Part shown: positions 55,801 to 61,570 of the stretch, piece by piece | How positions within the stretch are numbered: the stretch's first letter is position 1 | Layout of the letters: each line of letters begins with the position of its first letter | From: Gordonia iterans | GTDB lineage: Bacteria > Actinomycetota > Actinomycetes > Mycobacteriales > Mycobacteriaceae | Assembly (NCBI RefSeq): GCF_002993285.1 | Contig: NZ_CP027433.1 | Coordinates: forward strand, 3,472,001 to 3,536,000 | Length of the DNA: 64,000 nucleotides | Reading direction: 5' to 3' | Position numbers and translations under genes: made by a program | Notes under the pieces: generated by a model | Seen by the model: the letters and a program-made list of their open reading frames with translations, nothing else | Database searches by the model: none | What the model was told of the DNA's origin: nothing

Positions 55801-58800
55801 ACCGAACGGATCGGCGATGAAGCGTTCGGCGGTCAGATCCGGACGCGAGGCGTACCCGCGTGCGGACTGCACACCACCCAGATACAACTCACCGGCCACA
55901 CCATCGGGCACCGGATGCAGACGCGAATCCAAGATGAACGCAGTCGTATTCGCCATCGGCGCACCGATCGGCACCACTTGATCGACCTCATCGAGCACTG
56001 CCGACATCGTGTAGACCGCGGCCTCGGTCGGACCGAATAGGTTGACCACCTTGGCCTGCGGCACCCGGCGACGGAAATCCTTCGCCACCGCCGGCGGCAA
56101 AGCTTCACCACCGGAGAACAACACCTGCAGATTCGGCAACAGCGGCTCATCGCCGACGATGTCCAAGAACGCAGCCAGCAGTGACGGGACGAACTGCACA
56201 ACGCTCACGTCGGCAGCGTTCATCACGTCAGCGAGGTACTGCGGATCGCGTTCGCCCCCGGCATCAGCGATCACCATCGTCTGGCCCGCCACCAACGGCC
56301 AGAACAACTCCAACACCGACGCATCGAACGTATGCGGAGTCTTGAACAACAAACGCTGATCGCCGGCCGGAACAGTCTGGTCGAACCACGCCACAAAGTT
56401 GCGCACCGCACCATGCGGGATGGTCACACCCTTGGGCAGACCCGTCGAACCCGAGGTAAACAGGGTGTAGGCGGCATCGGAAGCACGCAGAGGAACAAGA
56501 CGCTCGGACGAATCCAACGGCTTGGCGTCGGCAGCGAGCTCGCTCGAGCAATCGACTTCGATTACCGGGACGTTCAATCCGGCGACGAACTCGGGGACCT
56601 CGGCACCGTTGGCAACCAGTACGAGCTGAACGCCAGCGGTTGAGGCCACGTACTCGGCGCGCTCAGCCGGGGAATCGGTAGCGATCGGCACGTACTGGCC
56701 ACCGGCGGCCATCACCGCATGGACTGAAGTCACGAGTTCTGCGGAGCGGTCCATCACCACACCGACGGCAGTCTCGGGACCAACGCCAGCAACGATCAGC
56801 GTCCGCGCCAACTCGCCGATCCGGGCACCGAACTCGCCGTACGAGAACTCGCGCTCCCCCGCCACCAAAGCCAGCGCATCCGGGCGGGCCGCCACCTGTG
56901 TAGCGACCGCGTCGGCGATCGTCTCGTCCAGGATCGGCTCCACCGGGCCAACCGACTCGGCACGAACGGTCGCCGACTCGACGTCGTCGACCAAGGTCAG
57001 GTCGCCGACCGGAGCGGTCGGGGACGACAGCACACCCTCGAGCAGTCGGACGAACCGCTCCCCCAACTTTTCGATCGTTGAGTGATCGAAAATCGAGGTA
57101 GCGAACGTCAGCAGACCCGTCCAGTCCGACGCCCCATCGTCGGCACCGGCGATGGTGAGGTTCAGGTCCATCTGGGCCGGGGTGTCGGCGCCGTCGAACG
57201 GCTCCACGGTCACCTCTCCGACCGGCACACTCTCATCGGAGGCCTGCGCCAGCGGATCAACCGACAGAATCACCTGCACCAGCGGCGAGAACGCCTCCGA
57301 GCGCACCGGATCGACCGCATCCACGATCGACTCGAACGGCACCTCGGCATGGGCGAGCGCATCCAGATCCGCCGCACGTGTACGCGCCATCAACGCCTCG
57401 AACGACTCCGCCGGGTCGATCTGCGTCCGCAGCACCAGCGTGTTGACGAACATGCCCACCAGGGCATCCAGCCCGCGCGGACCACGACCATCGATCGGCG
57501 TGCCCAACACGATGTCGCTCGCGCCCGACATCCGGGCAAGCAGCGACGCGAACACAGCGTGCAACACCATGAACCGGGAAGCACCCGACTCCGCAGCGAA
57601 CCGATCGATCTCCACACCGAGTTTGGCCGGGATCGCGAACTTCACCTGATCACCAGCCGAGGAGAACACCGCAGGACGCGGCCGATCGGTCGGCAACTCG
57701 ATCACTTCGGGCACGCCCGCCAGCACATCCGTCCAGTACGCCAGTTGCCGGCCCATGACCGATGCCGGGTCCTCGGGTGAACCGAGCACGTCGTGCTGCC
57801 ACACCGAGTAATCGGAGTACTGCACCGGAAGCGGCACGAACTCCGGCACCGCACCAACGCTGCGCGCGGCATACGCGGTGAGCAGATCACCCACCATCGG
57901 TCCGAACGACTGACCGTCGAAGGCGATGTGATGCACCACCAGAGCAAGCACCAGCGAATCGGCAGACTCGGCCACCAACCGCACCCGCACCGGCAGTTCG
58001 ATGGTCACATCGAACCCGCGCCGCAGCTCAGCCAGCACCTCCTCCGTGGTCTCGACGACCCGCCAATCCAGCCTGGTATCCGCTTCACCGGCCTCGACGA
58101 CCAGCTGGTACGGCACGCCCTCTCGATCGGGGAACACCGTCCGCAACACCTCATGCCGGGCAACCACATCAGAGACCGCCTGGCGCAGCGCGTCCAGATC
58201 CACCGCTCCACGCAACCGGAACGCGGACGGAATGTTGTACGTCGGCGCCGACGGATCCAGGCGGTTGATGAACCACATGCGCTGCTGGGCGAACGACAGC
58301 GGAATCATCTCCGGGCGCGGCATCGCCGCAGTCACCGGTGGCAGCGCCGGCGCACGATCAGCCACTGCCGCAACAAGCTCGCGCACCGTCGGGGCATCGA
58401 ACAGGTCGCGCACGGAGAATTCGACGCCGAGCGACTCTCCGGCGCGGGCTACCAGTCGCATCGCCGAGAGCGAGTTGCCGCCGGCGTCGAAGAAGCTTCC
58501 GGTCACCGACACCCGCTCCACGCCGAGGACATCGGCGAAGACTTCCGCGACAATCCTCTCAGCGTCCGTCTCGGGCGCGACGTACTGCGTCTCGGCCACG
58601 TCGAAGTCGGGCGCCGGCAACGCCTTCCGGTCCAGCTTGCCGGCGGTGTTCAGCGTCACGTCATCGAGCAGTACCCACACGCTCGGCCGCATGTATTCCG
58701 GCAGCGCGGTCTCGACGCCGCCTTTGACCTGCTCGAGGTCGACAGACGACGGTGCTGCGTAACCGACCAGGAATTCCCCGCCGCCCGGAGCCTCAAGCAC

Positions 58801-60099
58801 CGTCGCGGCAGCATGCACCACGCCGGGTACGTCGGCAATCGCTGCTTCGATCTCGCCGAGTTCAATGCGCTGACCGCGCAACTTCACCTGGAAGTCGGTG
58901 CGACCGAGGTAGTCGATCTCTCCGCGCTTGTTCCAGCGAACCAGGTCACCGGTCCGATAGAGCCTCTCGCCCGGCTGGCCGAACGGGTCTGCAACGAAGC
59001 GCTCCGCAGTCAGCGCAGGCGCAGCCGCATAACCGCGCGCCACCTGAACACCGCCGAGGTAGAGCTCTCCCGGCACTCCCGTCGGCACCAACTGCAACCG
59101 GTCGTCGAGCACATACGACGTCGTACCGGGCACCGGTGATCCGATCGGCACGGTCTCGTCTCCGCGCCGCACCTGCTGGCCGATCACCTCGACGGCGGCC
59201 TCGGTGGGTCCATACAGGTTGTGCAGTTCGGCGTGCGGGAACACGTCGAGCAAGCGCTGAGCGACCGCCGGCGGGAGGGCCTCACCCGAGGCGAAGATCA
59301 TGCGAACCGACGTGAGTTGCCGGATCCGGTCCCCGAGGATGTCCAGGAAAGCCGCCGCCATGGACGGGACGAAGTGCACGACGGTGATCTGCTCACGCTT
59401 GATCAGGTCGAACAGGTACTGCGGATCGCCGTGCCGCCCGGGTTCGGCGATGACCAGCGTCGCCCCGATCGTCATCGGGAGGAACAGTTCGGGAACGGAC
59501 ACGTCGAAGGTGATCGGGGTCTTCTGCAGGAAGATGTCCTCGCTTCCCAGCGACGACCAGTCGCGCATCCAGGCAAGACGGTTGACGATCGCGCGATGAG
59601 CGACCGTGACGCCCTTCGGCCGTCCCGTCGATCCCGAGGTGAACAGCGTATACGCGGCATTCTCCGGGAGCAGCGGCGTGAGCCGCTCGTCGTCATCGAG
59701 CGGGCACGCCGCGAGATCGACCTCGCTGGCGCAGTCCACCGAGAGCAGACGCACGCGTTCGCCCAGACCGCGGACCGACGCCGGTAGGTCGCCTGCCCGA
59801 ATGAGTACGAGATCTGCACCGGCGGTGGTGACCATGTACTCGGTGCGGCCCTCGGGCGCGTCGATGTCGAGCGGGACGAACTGGCCGCCGGCGGCCTCGA
59901 TCGCATGCAGCGAGACCAGCAGTTCTACGGAGCGCGGCATGGCGACGGCGACCGCTACCTCCGGCCCGACTCCCGCGGCGATCAGTTTCCGGGCCAGTGT
60001 AGCGACGCGGGCGTTGAATTCGGCACGTGAGACCCGTCGATTCCCGAAGACCAGCGCGGCTGCCGCCTCATGGCTGCCGCGCTCGCTCACCTCAGGCAC
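39478..60099 (-). CDS. Gene B: NRPS with six A domains and terminal C
   Basis: This cytosolic megasynthetase of 6873 residues activates six amino acids as adenylates, loads them on PCP phosphopantetheine arms and joins them. Approximate domains: A 1-493, PCP 504-577; C 594-1037, A 1050-1554, PCP; C 1650-2097, A 2110-2614, PCP, E 2712-3177; C 3197-3632, A 3650-4160, PCP; C 4257-4710, A 4747-5247, PCP; C 5339-5790, A 5807-6309, PCP; C 6402-6873. All six C domains keep HHxxxDG, all six PCPs keep GGxS, and all A domains keep the A10 lysine. Codes read: DVPHFSLVE, DALQFGLVY, Ser (epimerised), DCPHSTLIE, DALFYGLIG, Thr. The GTG at 60099 is chosen because AAGGAGG lies 8 nt upstream; an ATG at 60123 is in frame but poorly served. 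It starts with a bare A domain and ends with a bare C domain, both of which need partners on the neighbouring proteins. Confidence 0.96.
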   Translation of the reverse strand: MPEVSERGSHEAAAALVFGNRRVSRAEFNARVATLARKLIAAGVGPEVAVAVAMPRSVELLVSLHAIEAAGGQFVPLDIDAPEGRTEYMVTTAGADLVLIRAGDLPASVRGLGERVRLLSVDCASEVDLAACPLDDDERLTPLLPENAAYTLFTSGSTGRPKGVTVAHRAIVNRLAWMRDWSSLGSEDIFLQKTPITFDVSVPELFLPMTIGATLVIAEPGRHGDPQYLFDLIKREQITVVHFVPSMAAAFLDILGDRIRQLTSVRMIFASGEALPPAVAQRLLDVFPHAELHNLYGPTEAAVEVIGQQVRRGDETVPIGSPVPGTTSYVLDDRLQLVPTGVPGELYLGGVQVARGYAAAPALTAERFVADPFGQPGERLYRTGDLVRWNKRGEIDYLGRTDFQVKLRGQRIELGEIEAAIADVPGVVHAAATVLEAPGGGEFLVGYAAPSSVDLEQVKGGVETALPEYMRPSVWVLLDDVTLNTAGKLDRKALPAPDFDVAETQYVAPETDAERIVAEVFADVLGVERVSVTGSFFDAGGNSLSAMRLVARAGESLGVEFSVRDLFDAPTVRELVAAVADRAPALPPVTAAMPRPEMIPLSFAQQRMWFINRLDPSAPTYNIPSAFRLRGAVDLDALRQAVSDVVARHEVLRTVFPDREGVPYQLVVEAGEADTRLDWRVVETTEEVLAELRRGFDVTIELPVRVRLVAESADSLVLALVVHHIAFDGQSFGPMVGDLLTAYAARSVGAVPEFVPLPVQYSDYSVWQHDVLGSPEDPASVMGRQLAYWTDVLAGVPEVIELPTDRPRPAVFSSAGDQVKFAIPAKLGVEIDRFAAESGASRFMVLHAVFASLLARMSGASDIVLGTPIDGRGPRGLDALVGMFVNTLVLRTQIDPAESFEALMARTRAADLDALAHAEVPFESIVDAVDPVRSEAFSPLVQVILSVDPLAQASDESVPVGEVTVEPFDGADTPAQMDLNLTIAGADDGASDWTGLLTFATSIFDHSTIEKLGERFVRLLEGVLSSPTAPVGDLTLVDDVESATVRAESVGPVEPILDETIADAVATQVAARPDALALVAGEREFSYGEFGARIGELARTLIVAGVGPETAVGVVMDRSAELVTSVHAVMAAGGQYVPIATDSPAERAEYVASTAGVQLVLVANGAEVPEFVAGLNVPVIEVDCSSELAADAKPLDSSERLVPLRASDAAYTLFTSGSTGLPKGVTIPHGAVRNFVAWFDQTVPAGDQRLLFKTPHTFDASVLELFWPLVAGQTMVIADAGGERDPQYLADVMNAADVSVVQFVPSLLAAFLDIVGDEPLLPNLQVLFSGGEALPPAVAKDFRRRVPQAKVVNLFGPTEAAVYTMSAVLDEVDQVVPIGAPMANTTAFILDSRLHPVPDGVAGELYLGGVQSARGYASRPDLTAERFIADPFGEAGSRLYRTGDLVKRSSDSGELEYLGRTDFQVKLRGQRLELGEVEAAIAGVDGVVHAAARVVEGPAGDQLVGYVAPASVDTNAIAVELAKQLPEYMVPTAWVTLAEMPLNTAGKVDRRSLPEPEFAAVEYVAPETPEEETVAVVYADLLGVDRVSVTESFFDAGGNSLAAMRLVARVSDALGVQVSVRDVFDAPSVRELVAEVAGRAPALPPVTKADPRPAQIPLSFAQQRMWFINRFDPSLPTYNIPAVMRITGALDVAALQAAFADVVARHEVLRTTFPDADGAPVQVIAPESAVAAQLPWIEVESEAELVAEVSAGFDVTEQWPIRAVICPVGADGFVFAVVAHHIATDGESMGPLVADVLTAYAARAAGQEPPFAPLPVQFADFAIWQRDVLGAPDEADSVLGRQLSYWRDALADLPDVLELPTDRPRPAVASYVGAEVRFEIPARVSERVAAVAGAHDVTPFMVVHGALAVLLARLSATQDIAVATPVAGRGQAELDALVGMFVNTLVLRTQVDSGVSFTDVLARVRQGDLDAFAHQEVPFEAVVDAIDPVRSEAFSPLAQVMLSFDPGASMRGIEADVQGLRVAGVPDPFVPAQVDLTFRVLPDGDGTWSGAVVYATDLFDESTARSLADRFVAFLDELTSDPGSAVGDVALLDQSARDEVLAVSSGPAVQAPALPIADAVAAQVAATPDAAALVFEGREVSYAEFGARVATLARELIAAGVGPDVAVGVCIDRSVELLVAIHAITAAGGQYVPVDIAAPVERARVMLDTAGAQVVLVAAGTAPEPVAGLESRVIEVDGAAEVDLSVAAVTDAERLAPLHGDSALYTLFTSGSTGTPKGVTVSHEAVLNRLVWMRDDYGLAADARFLQKTPYTFDVSVWELFLPLLIGAPLVIARPDGHRDPQYLASVIAEEQVSVVHFVPSMLSVFLDVVGDGVAALTSLTEVFTSGEALAPAIAQELLTVLPSTELHNLYGPTEAAVDVTAVQVLPGDELVTIGRAVANTTALVLDDRLQPVPDGVPGELYLGGVQIARGYAAAPALTAERFVADPFGEPGSRLYRTGDLVKRQAGGDLEYLGRTDFQVKLRGQRIELGEIEAVIAGAPGVVHAAATVAQASTGGEFLVGYVSPASVDLDSVKEHVAAALPEYMQPSVWNLIDDVVLNSAGKLDRKALPAPDFSAAQSEYAAPVGSVEEQLAAIVGGLLGIDRVSVTESFFALGGDSIMSIRLASAARAAGWELSPREIFESRTVRKMAALVTNSDRGVQVLDELPGGGVGESVIRPITSWMLEHSSQPSDFADFAQSMVLVAPAGMTPEALADILAAIVAAHPMLSARLEIVDEAWTLTAGTEFDAAESVLSVQSTNDSGTEEFGADVLRAYTEAVSGMDPAAGRLLRACLVTTGDDRARIVLAIHHLGVDAVSWPILIEDLITAWAQHQEGKPISLRAEGTSQRAWAGAVAGLREEFEEQSGYWLERLPELPTGLGSRFDASRDRDKTSVALVHNVEGEVADEVLTRLPEAFGGTVDDVLLGTFARAVRGWQRSRGIDAAATVSVLAEGHGRDEHLLDRGDEPRRADLSRTVGWFTTLAPLKLDPAADVVHAIKAAKEERLGTPDGGAGFGVLRYRENGERAIGDLGSRPLPSILFNYLGATGAAGVGVETPFATAGDVPPLPGSVRGEMTMSAALIIDAMSVASEDGRRLQVRFRFPEAMLQAEDVQRLADQWSAELSAAVEAGRNQIGLSPSDVPGSGITQEELDLIALDLPGAQVWPLTPLQAGLFFQAGMVRDDELDVYHVQARVQFGDVDTDRLQAAMGILLQHHEVLRSGFRQIEAGAVAVVPDDVAVPLREADLGDLDDEAAEVRLAEIADTERAQRFDLSSPPLMRAILVRHPNGADLIVTSHHILFDGWSGPLVLTDLLAAYATGAPYTPTHEHSFADHARAVARTDTAAGIAAWQENLADVDGPTRIAPAGTTAIDQAPREVGFALADDTSAKVLRLARECGATLSTVLQAAWAVLLSRLTGNRVVTFGETVSGRPADLDGVDTMVGLFINTLPVVVDIDPSVTFREMLAALQRDKVRVLDHHHIGLPDLARIAPQALEFDTLFIHESYPIDTESISEAGSDGLELRGISMRDATHYPVSFITEEHGGRVSGHLKYLPDVFGEEQVKVLADAIAEILRAGAAVPDELVADLPLLTVAGAEAEVGREWGRSVGLPAVVSVADAVAGQVARTPEATALVFGGREVSYGEFGARVNVFARELIAAGVGPEVSVAVAVPRSVEMMVAIHAVVAAGGQYVPIDLGTPVDRAEYMLTTSGAKLLVVSDRSLVGDALAAAEAAGVPVCGVDASAPVDADSAAAAPVTDGDRLSPLRADSAVYTLFTSGSTGMPKGVTLTHEAVLNRFWWGLDELPIDASDVVVQKTPYTFDCSVPELFAPLMVGASLVVLKQGGHLEPVYVAEEIARTQATMVHFVPSMLSVFLDVVPESLLQRLDSVRIVSTTGEALPPAVAAPARGVWPEALFYNLYGPTEAAIEITYQRIGQVSAEDPTVPIGVPVWNSSAVVLDGRLHRVPAGVPGELYLGGVQLARGYAARPDLTAERFVADPHGAPGARLYRTGDLVRRLGDGSLEYLGRTDFQIKLRGQRIELGEIEAVLAAAPGVVHTAVTVAVSPDGGEHLVGYVCAGPGEILDLDAVKVSTSAALPGYMVPTVWMVVDDIALNTAGKIDRKSLPAPEFGGLEAEYVAPEGEAEEALARVFVDVLGVERVSATESFFDAGGNSLSAMRLVARAGEALGVEFTVRDLFEAPTVRELAAASVGKAVALPPVTAVVPRPEQVPLSFAQHRMWLLNQANPDSSAYNIPMGLRVTGPLDLDALHTAMVDVVVRHEVLRTTFPSVDGNPRQKIARESSVAARLDWDVVDSADEIQEALTSGFNLTRQTPIRIRVLAVGPDEHIVVVVVHHIAFDGESMAPFVTDLLTAYLAEADDRDPEFTELPYGFADYALWQHEVLGTPEDPDSVVGGQLGYWKTQLAGLPELVELPLDRPRPPVASQRGDLVPFVIPEAVATGIRALADQSGATPFMVVHAALAALLARMTGQRDIAIGTPIAGRGQAGLEHLVGMFVNTLVLRTGVPRGITFDELLAEAKRADLDAYVNADVPFETVVEELGIVQSSAFSPFTQVWLTFNQTDVPELAGETLAGAEFGGLTVEPVAAPETPAKIDLLVTVADTDGDWSGSLLYATDLFDRRSMDMVAAYLVASLEQVVADPSLPVASITLPENVAESSAASTAAPSVSDVPEVRKARTIPTDGAIVSGGAGVDPVLLSEIFAQAVDKWGPRQAVVDPDGSYLTYADLDARSNRLARWLINQGVGSEQLVALAIERSSQLLVAIWAVAKTGAGYVPIDPTYPADRVASMIEDSGASVGLAIAASGHLPAGGFAWYRLDDDGLAAEIDELDSKAVTDVDRLRPVRIDNTAYVIFTSGSTGRPKGVSVTHAGLANFADEEVRRSEADERSRVLGFASPSFDASVLEYLLAARSGGVLVYRPTEAVGGQVLQDFMMRHAVTHTFLTPSVLATMDPATLPALRVVYAGGEAVPQALKDQWAMFPRIQNLYGPTETTIGVAISEPMQVGAPVYLGGPLAGVGFLVLDDELQPVPVGVPGELYVCGDQLARGYLGVPALTASRFVANPYGIPGDRMYRTGDVVRWRNDDGGHRVIEYTGRSDDQIKLRGLRIELGEIETVLAGHPDVVTAVVVGVGGSVATALAGYVAVRSGAQAEPAQLRSFLAERLPSHMVPASINVLDTMPLTPVGKLDKNALPEPVVEATEYIAPEGAEEVAIAEVFAEILGMDQISVTESFFDLGGNSLSAMRVVGRVGEILDVEVSIADVFAAPTVRELASALADRGSALPPVTAVVPRPDRVPLSFAQQRMWFINRLEPDAPTYNIPVVLRLSGDVNVEALRASVADVVRRHEVLRTTFPDVEGVPVQVIAPESSVDADLVWIETDSVEAFGSAVSAGFDVTMQWPIRVVICREGGDYLFAVVAHHIAADGESMLPLVTDVLTAYAARAAGEVPVFAPLPVQFADFALWQHEVLGAPEVADSVLGRQLVFWREALAGLPDVLDLPMDRPRPAIASHVGGQVSFVIPAEIGDRIAGLTAGSGLTPFMVVHAGLSVLLARLSATGDVAVATPIAGRGSESLDALVGMFVNTLVLRARVDSSMSFAELLDQVRVSDLDAFAHAEVPFESVVEALDPVRSEAFSPLAQVMLSFDPAASVGQAEMEIAGISAQALAAPVVPAQVDLTFNVSSAAAGRDWAGSILYATDLFDEATVQSFADRLVVLLDGVTADPAAPVGDVVLLNSGERERLPGPPAPVVPEGAERTLVELFAGSVERFGSSPAVSALGVTVSYAELDSRSDAVAAGLVAAGVRAGDLVGLATARSVDLPVAILGVLKAGGAYLPLDVTNPVERLSYIVGDAGVSVVLTDASTQGHELWSAVGAGVAVLDVDRVIVENAGASFTSVSVPSSSRAYVIYTSGSTGLPKGVEVTHADVAALMAACAQDFDFRPDDVWTMFHSYAFDFSVWELWGPLLSGARVVIVDRDLARDLDAFVQLLADEQVTFLNLTPSAFYQVIDARRRNPSAESALRYIVFGGEELAFDQVRRWFDENPDDRARLVNMYGITETTVHVSFREIDRGDVRSADPSFIGRPLSTLAIHILDDRLRPVPQGVPGEMYVAGAQLAQGYLARPDLTGTRFVANPFASDGSRLYRTGDRARRVGDDIEYLGRADGQAQLRGFRIEYGEVEAALLAADGVTGAAATVIVDSQRGDALIGYVVADAGVELDVQAIREQAGKHVPRYMIPDLVMVVDQLPLTANGKLDRKALPAPDFGRVLEEYVAPEGAAEEALAAVFADVLGLDQVSVTASFFDAGGNSLSAMRVVARAGDALGVELSIRDLFDAPTVRELAAASVGKAPALPPVTAVVPRPERIPLSFAQQRMWFINQFEPGTATYNIPIAIRIAGDLDVGAMRAAASDVVRRHEVLRTVFPAVEGEPTQRILSADEAIADLDLSVVGSQEELFAAAAAGFDVTRRPPLRIRLWEETPGEWLLLAVLHHIVSDGESGMPLITDMVTAYVARAKGEDPAFTPLPVQFADVAIWQHAVLGDPTNQRSIAGKQLAHWENALAGIPDVLELPADHPRPPVASYAGAGFDFELSAEVGARVEQVARVRGASVFMVVHAALATLLARLSASDDVTIATPIAGRGQAELDGLIGMFVNTLVLRSQVDIGDSFLGVLDATRDVDLEAFAHADVPFESVVDRLNPVRSQAFSPLAQVMLSVNHQRPPKQVVELDGLTVAPLEVPITTAQMDLSFTVQARAGDPWTVSIVYATDLFAEPTIAKLAERFSAVLDALTQSPNKPVALAPLLDSSERLEIAGWTTGSSPTGDADTLTGLIE
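40930..44085 (-). other. Gene B module 6, C-A-PCP (Thr)
   Basis: The C domain has HHIAADGES. The A domain carries FDFSVWE, LNLTPSAF, VFGGEEL and MYGITETTVHVS, giving DFWNVGMVH, the familiar threonine code. A10 is LTANGKLDR. The PCP reads FFDAGGNSLSAM near 41050. The A domain is a close copy of the Thr domain in module 5 of gene D. Confidence 0.93.
44115..47330 (-). other. Gene B module 5, C-A-PCP (code DALFYGLIG)
   Basis: The C domain reads FAQHRMWLLNQ and HHIAFDGES. An unusually long Ala/Ser-rich C-A linker (about 45870-45990) follows. The A domain belongs to a different lineage from most others here (YADLDARSNRLARWL, FTSGSTGRPKGVSVT, SPSFDASVLE, NLYGPTETTIG, LTPVGKLDK), nearer to the first A domain of gene D. 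Its code suggests a hydrophobic pocket but I cannot name the substrate. PCP FFDLGGNSLSAM near 44242. Base composition is less skewed than in the flanking modules. Confidence 0.88.
47370..50510 (-). other. Gene B module 4, C(DCL)-A-PCP (code DCPHSTLIE)
   Basis: The C domain starts with WPLTPLQAGLFFQAG and carries HHILFDGWSGP, the form seen after E domains throughout this locus. The A domain has KTPYTFDCSVPE, MVHFVPS, IVSTTGEALP and NLYGPTEAAIE. Its code is not one I recognise. It is a close paralogue of modules 2 and 3 of gene D, with long near-identical DNA. PCP FFDAGGNSLSAM near 47490. Confidence 0.9.
50570..55150 (-). other. Gene B module 3, C-A-PCP-E (D-Ser)
   Basis: The C domain has HHIATDGES. 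The A domain pocket reads DVWHFSLVD, the established serine code of EntF-type domains (FDVSVWE, VVHFVPS, VFTSGEAL, NLYGPTEAAVD). The PCP is of the type found before epimerases (FFALGGDSIMSI, near 52135). The epimerisation domain has HHLGVDAVSW and FNYLG, so the residue is delivered as D-Ser. The next C domain is correspondingly of the D-accepting form. Confidence 0.93.
55190..58320 (-). other. Gene B module 2, C-A-PCP (code DALQFGLVY)
   Basis: The C domain shows FAQQRMWFINRLDP and HHIAFDGQS. The A domain shows KTPHTFDASVLE, VVQFVPS, LFSGGEALP and NLFGPTEAAVY. The PCP reads FFDAGGNSLAAM. The pocket code DALQFGLVY recurs in modules 4 and 6 of gene C. It resembles the known Gln code DAWQFGLID at most positions, but W239L and D331Y make a Gln assignment only a guess. 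Confidence 0.9.
58370..60099 (-). other. Gene B module 1, A-PCP (code DVPHFSLVE)
   Basis: The protein opens directly with the A-domain N-terminus (ALVFGNRRVSRAEF) without a C domain. Core motifs: KTPITFDVSVPE, NLYGPTEAAVE, YRTGDLVRW, NTAGKLDR. The code is the Ser code DVWHFSLVD with W239P and D331E, and the closest visible relative of the whole domain is the Ser-activating first A domain of gene C (shared MPRSVELLV/MPRSVELMV, KTPITFDVSV, AEPGRHGD). It also shares its code with module 4 of gene D. Substrate not assigned; a small residue related to Ser is possible. Confidence 0.9.
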
Positions 60100-60107
60100 T
60101 GGATCCC

Positions 60108-60114
60108 CCTCCTT
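60108..60114 (-). promoter_or_regulatory. Ribosome binding site of gene B
   Basis: AAGGAGG lies 8 nt before GTG 60097-60099. It is downstream of the in-frame ATG at 60121-60123, so it favours the GTG as the true start. Confidence 0.75.
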
Positions 60115-60127
60115 CGACGTCATATCG

Positions 60128-61570
60128 TCACCCGTCGCCGTTCGGCCACGAATCGACCAGGGCAGGCACGGTGTGCACACCGTGCGGACCGTCGCCGCCC
60201 GTCGACCAGGCCGTGATCTGCTCGGTCTCGGCCTCATCCAACAGTCGCGGAGACGCCACTGCAGAATACGGATTCTCCGTCAGCTCGTCGACGACGGCGA
60301 TGAATCTTCTACTCAGTGTAGTAATCGACGTTTCATCGAAGAGATCTGTCGCATAAACGACCGACAGTGCCCACGGCCCGTCCGCTATGAATCGAACGTC
60401 GAAGGTGAGGTCGACCTGGGCGGGTGTCACCCCAGAGGTAGCCGGCCGGATGTGCAGCCCATCGATGTCGCCTGCGGACGGTTCTGCGTCCCGGGAGCCC
60501 GGCCCCGCCGTCAACATCACCTGCGAGAGCGGTGTGAACGCCTGCGAGCGCACCGGGTTCAGCCGTTCGACGAGTGACTCGAAGGGCACGTCGGCATTCG
60601 CGAACGCCTCCAAGTCGGTACCGCGCACCTCCGACAGCAACGCGTCGAAGCTCATCGACGAGTTGATGTCGGTCCTGAGCACCAGCGTGTTGACGAACAT
60701 GCCGATCAACGGATCGAGTTCACGCTGTCCGCGACCGGCGATCGGCGTGAGGATCGCGATCTCGGCCGTCGCCGAAAGACGTGAAATCAGCACTGCGAGT
60801 GCCGCGTGAACCACCATGAACGGCGTCACGCCGCGTTGGCGCGCGAGTTCCTCGATCCGGTCACCGATCGCGTGTGGGATCTCGGTGGTGTACGTGGCGC
60901 CACGGTGCGAGGCGACCTGCGGGCGGGGGCGATCCGCCGGGATCTCCACGAGACCCGGGAGTCCGGCCAGGTCGCGTTCCCACACCTCCAGCTGGCGGCC
61001 GACGACGGACGCCGGATCCGAAGGATCACCCAGTTCACGGCGCTGCCAGAGTGCGTAGTCTGCGAACTGGACGGGCAACGGCTCGAACTCCGGCGCGCGG
61101 CCTTCCGCCCGCGCGGCGTACGCGGCGACCACGTCGCCCACCAGCGGACCCATCGACTCACCGTCGGCGACGATGTGATGGAGCACCGCGACGAACAGCC
61201 ACTCGCCCGGGGAGCGCTCCCACAAGCGGATGCGCACCGGGGGCCGAGCCGCGACGTCGAAGCCCGTCATCGCCGCCTGGCGCAGCGCCGCTTCGCCGTC
61301 GACCACAGCCCAGTCCGGTTCTGCTTCACGCGAGCCCGCCGCGTGCACCAGCTGGTACGGGTCACCGTCCGCCGCGGGGAACGTCGTCCGCAGGATCTCG
61401 TGCCGCTCCACGACGTCGAGGACCGCTCGATACAGGGCGTCGACGTCAAGTGCTCCGCTCACCTCGAGGGCCATCGAGATGTTGTAGGTCGCGAGCTCGG
61501 GTTCCAAGCGGTTGATGAACCACATCCGCTGCTGGGCGAACGAGAGCGGAACCCGTTCCGGACGCGGATC
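60128..61570 (-). other. Gene A, terminal stand-alone C domain
   Basis: The domain starts at RVPLSFAQQRMWFIN and holds HHIVADGES. It is followed only by a short linker (ITAWSTGG) and the stop. It resembles the terminal C domain of gene B more than the internal C domains: both carry an SPGEWL- or TPGEWL-type segment and LHHIVxDGES. It should accept the residue held by the first PCP of gene B, acting in trans. Confidence 0.92.

Noticed and set aside
60121..60123. ATG as the start of gene B
   Set aside because: It is possible, but the strong AAGGAGG site lies downstream of it and is properly spaced from the GTG at 60099.
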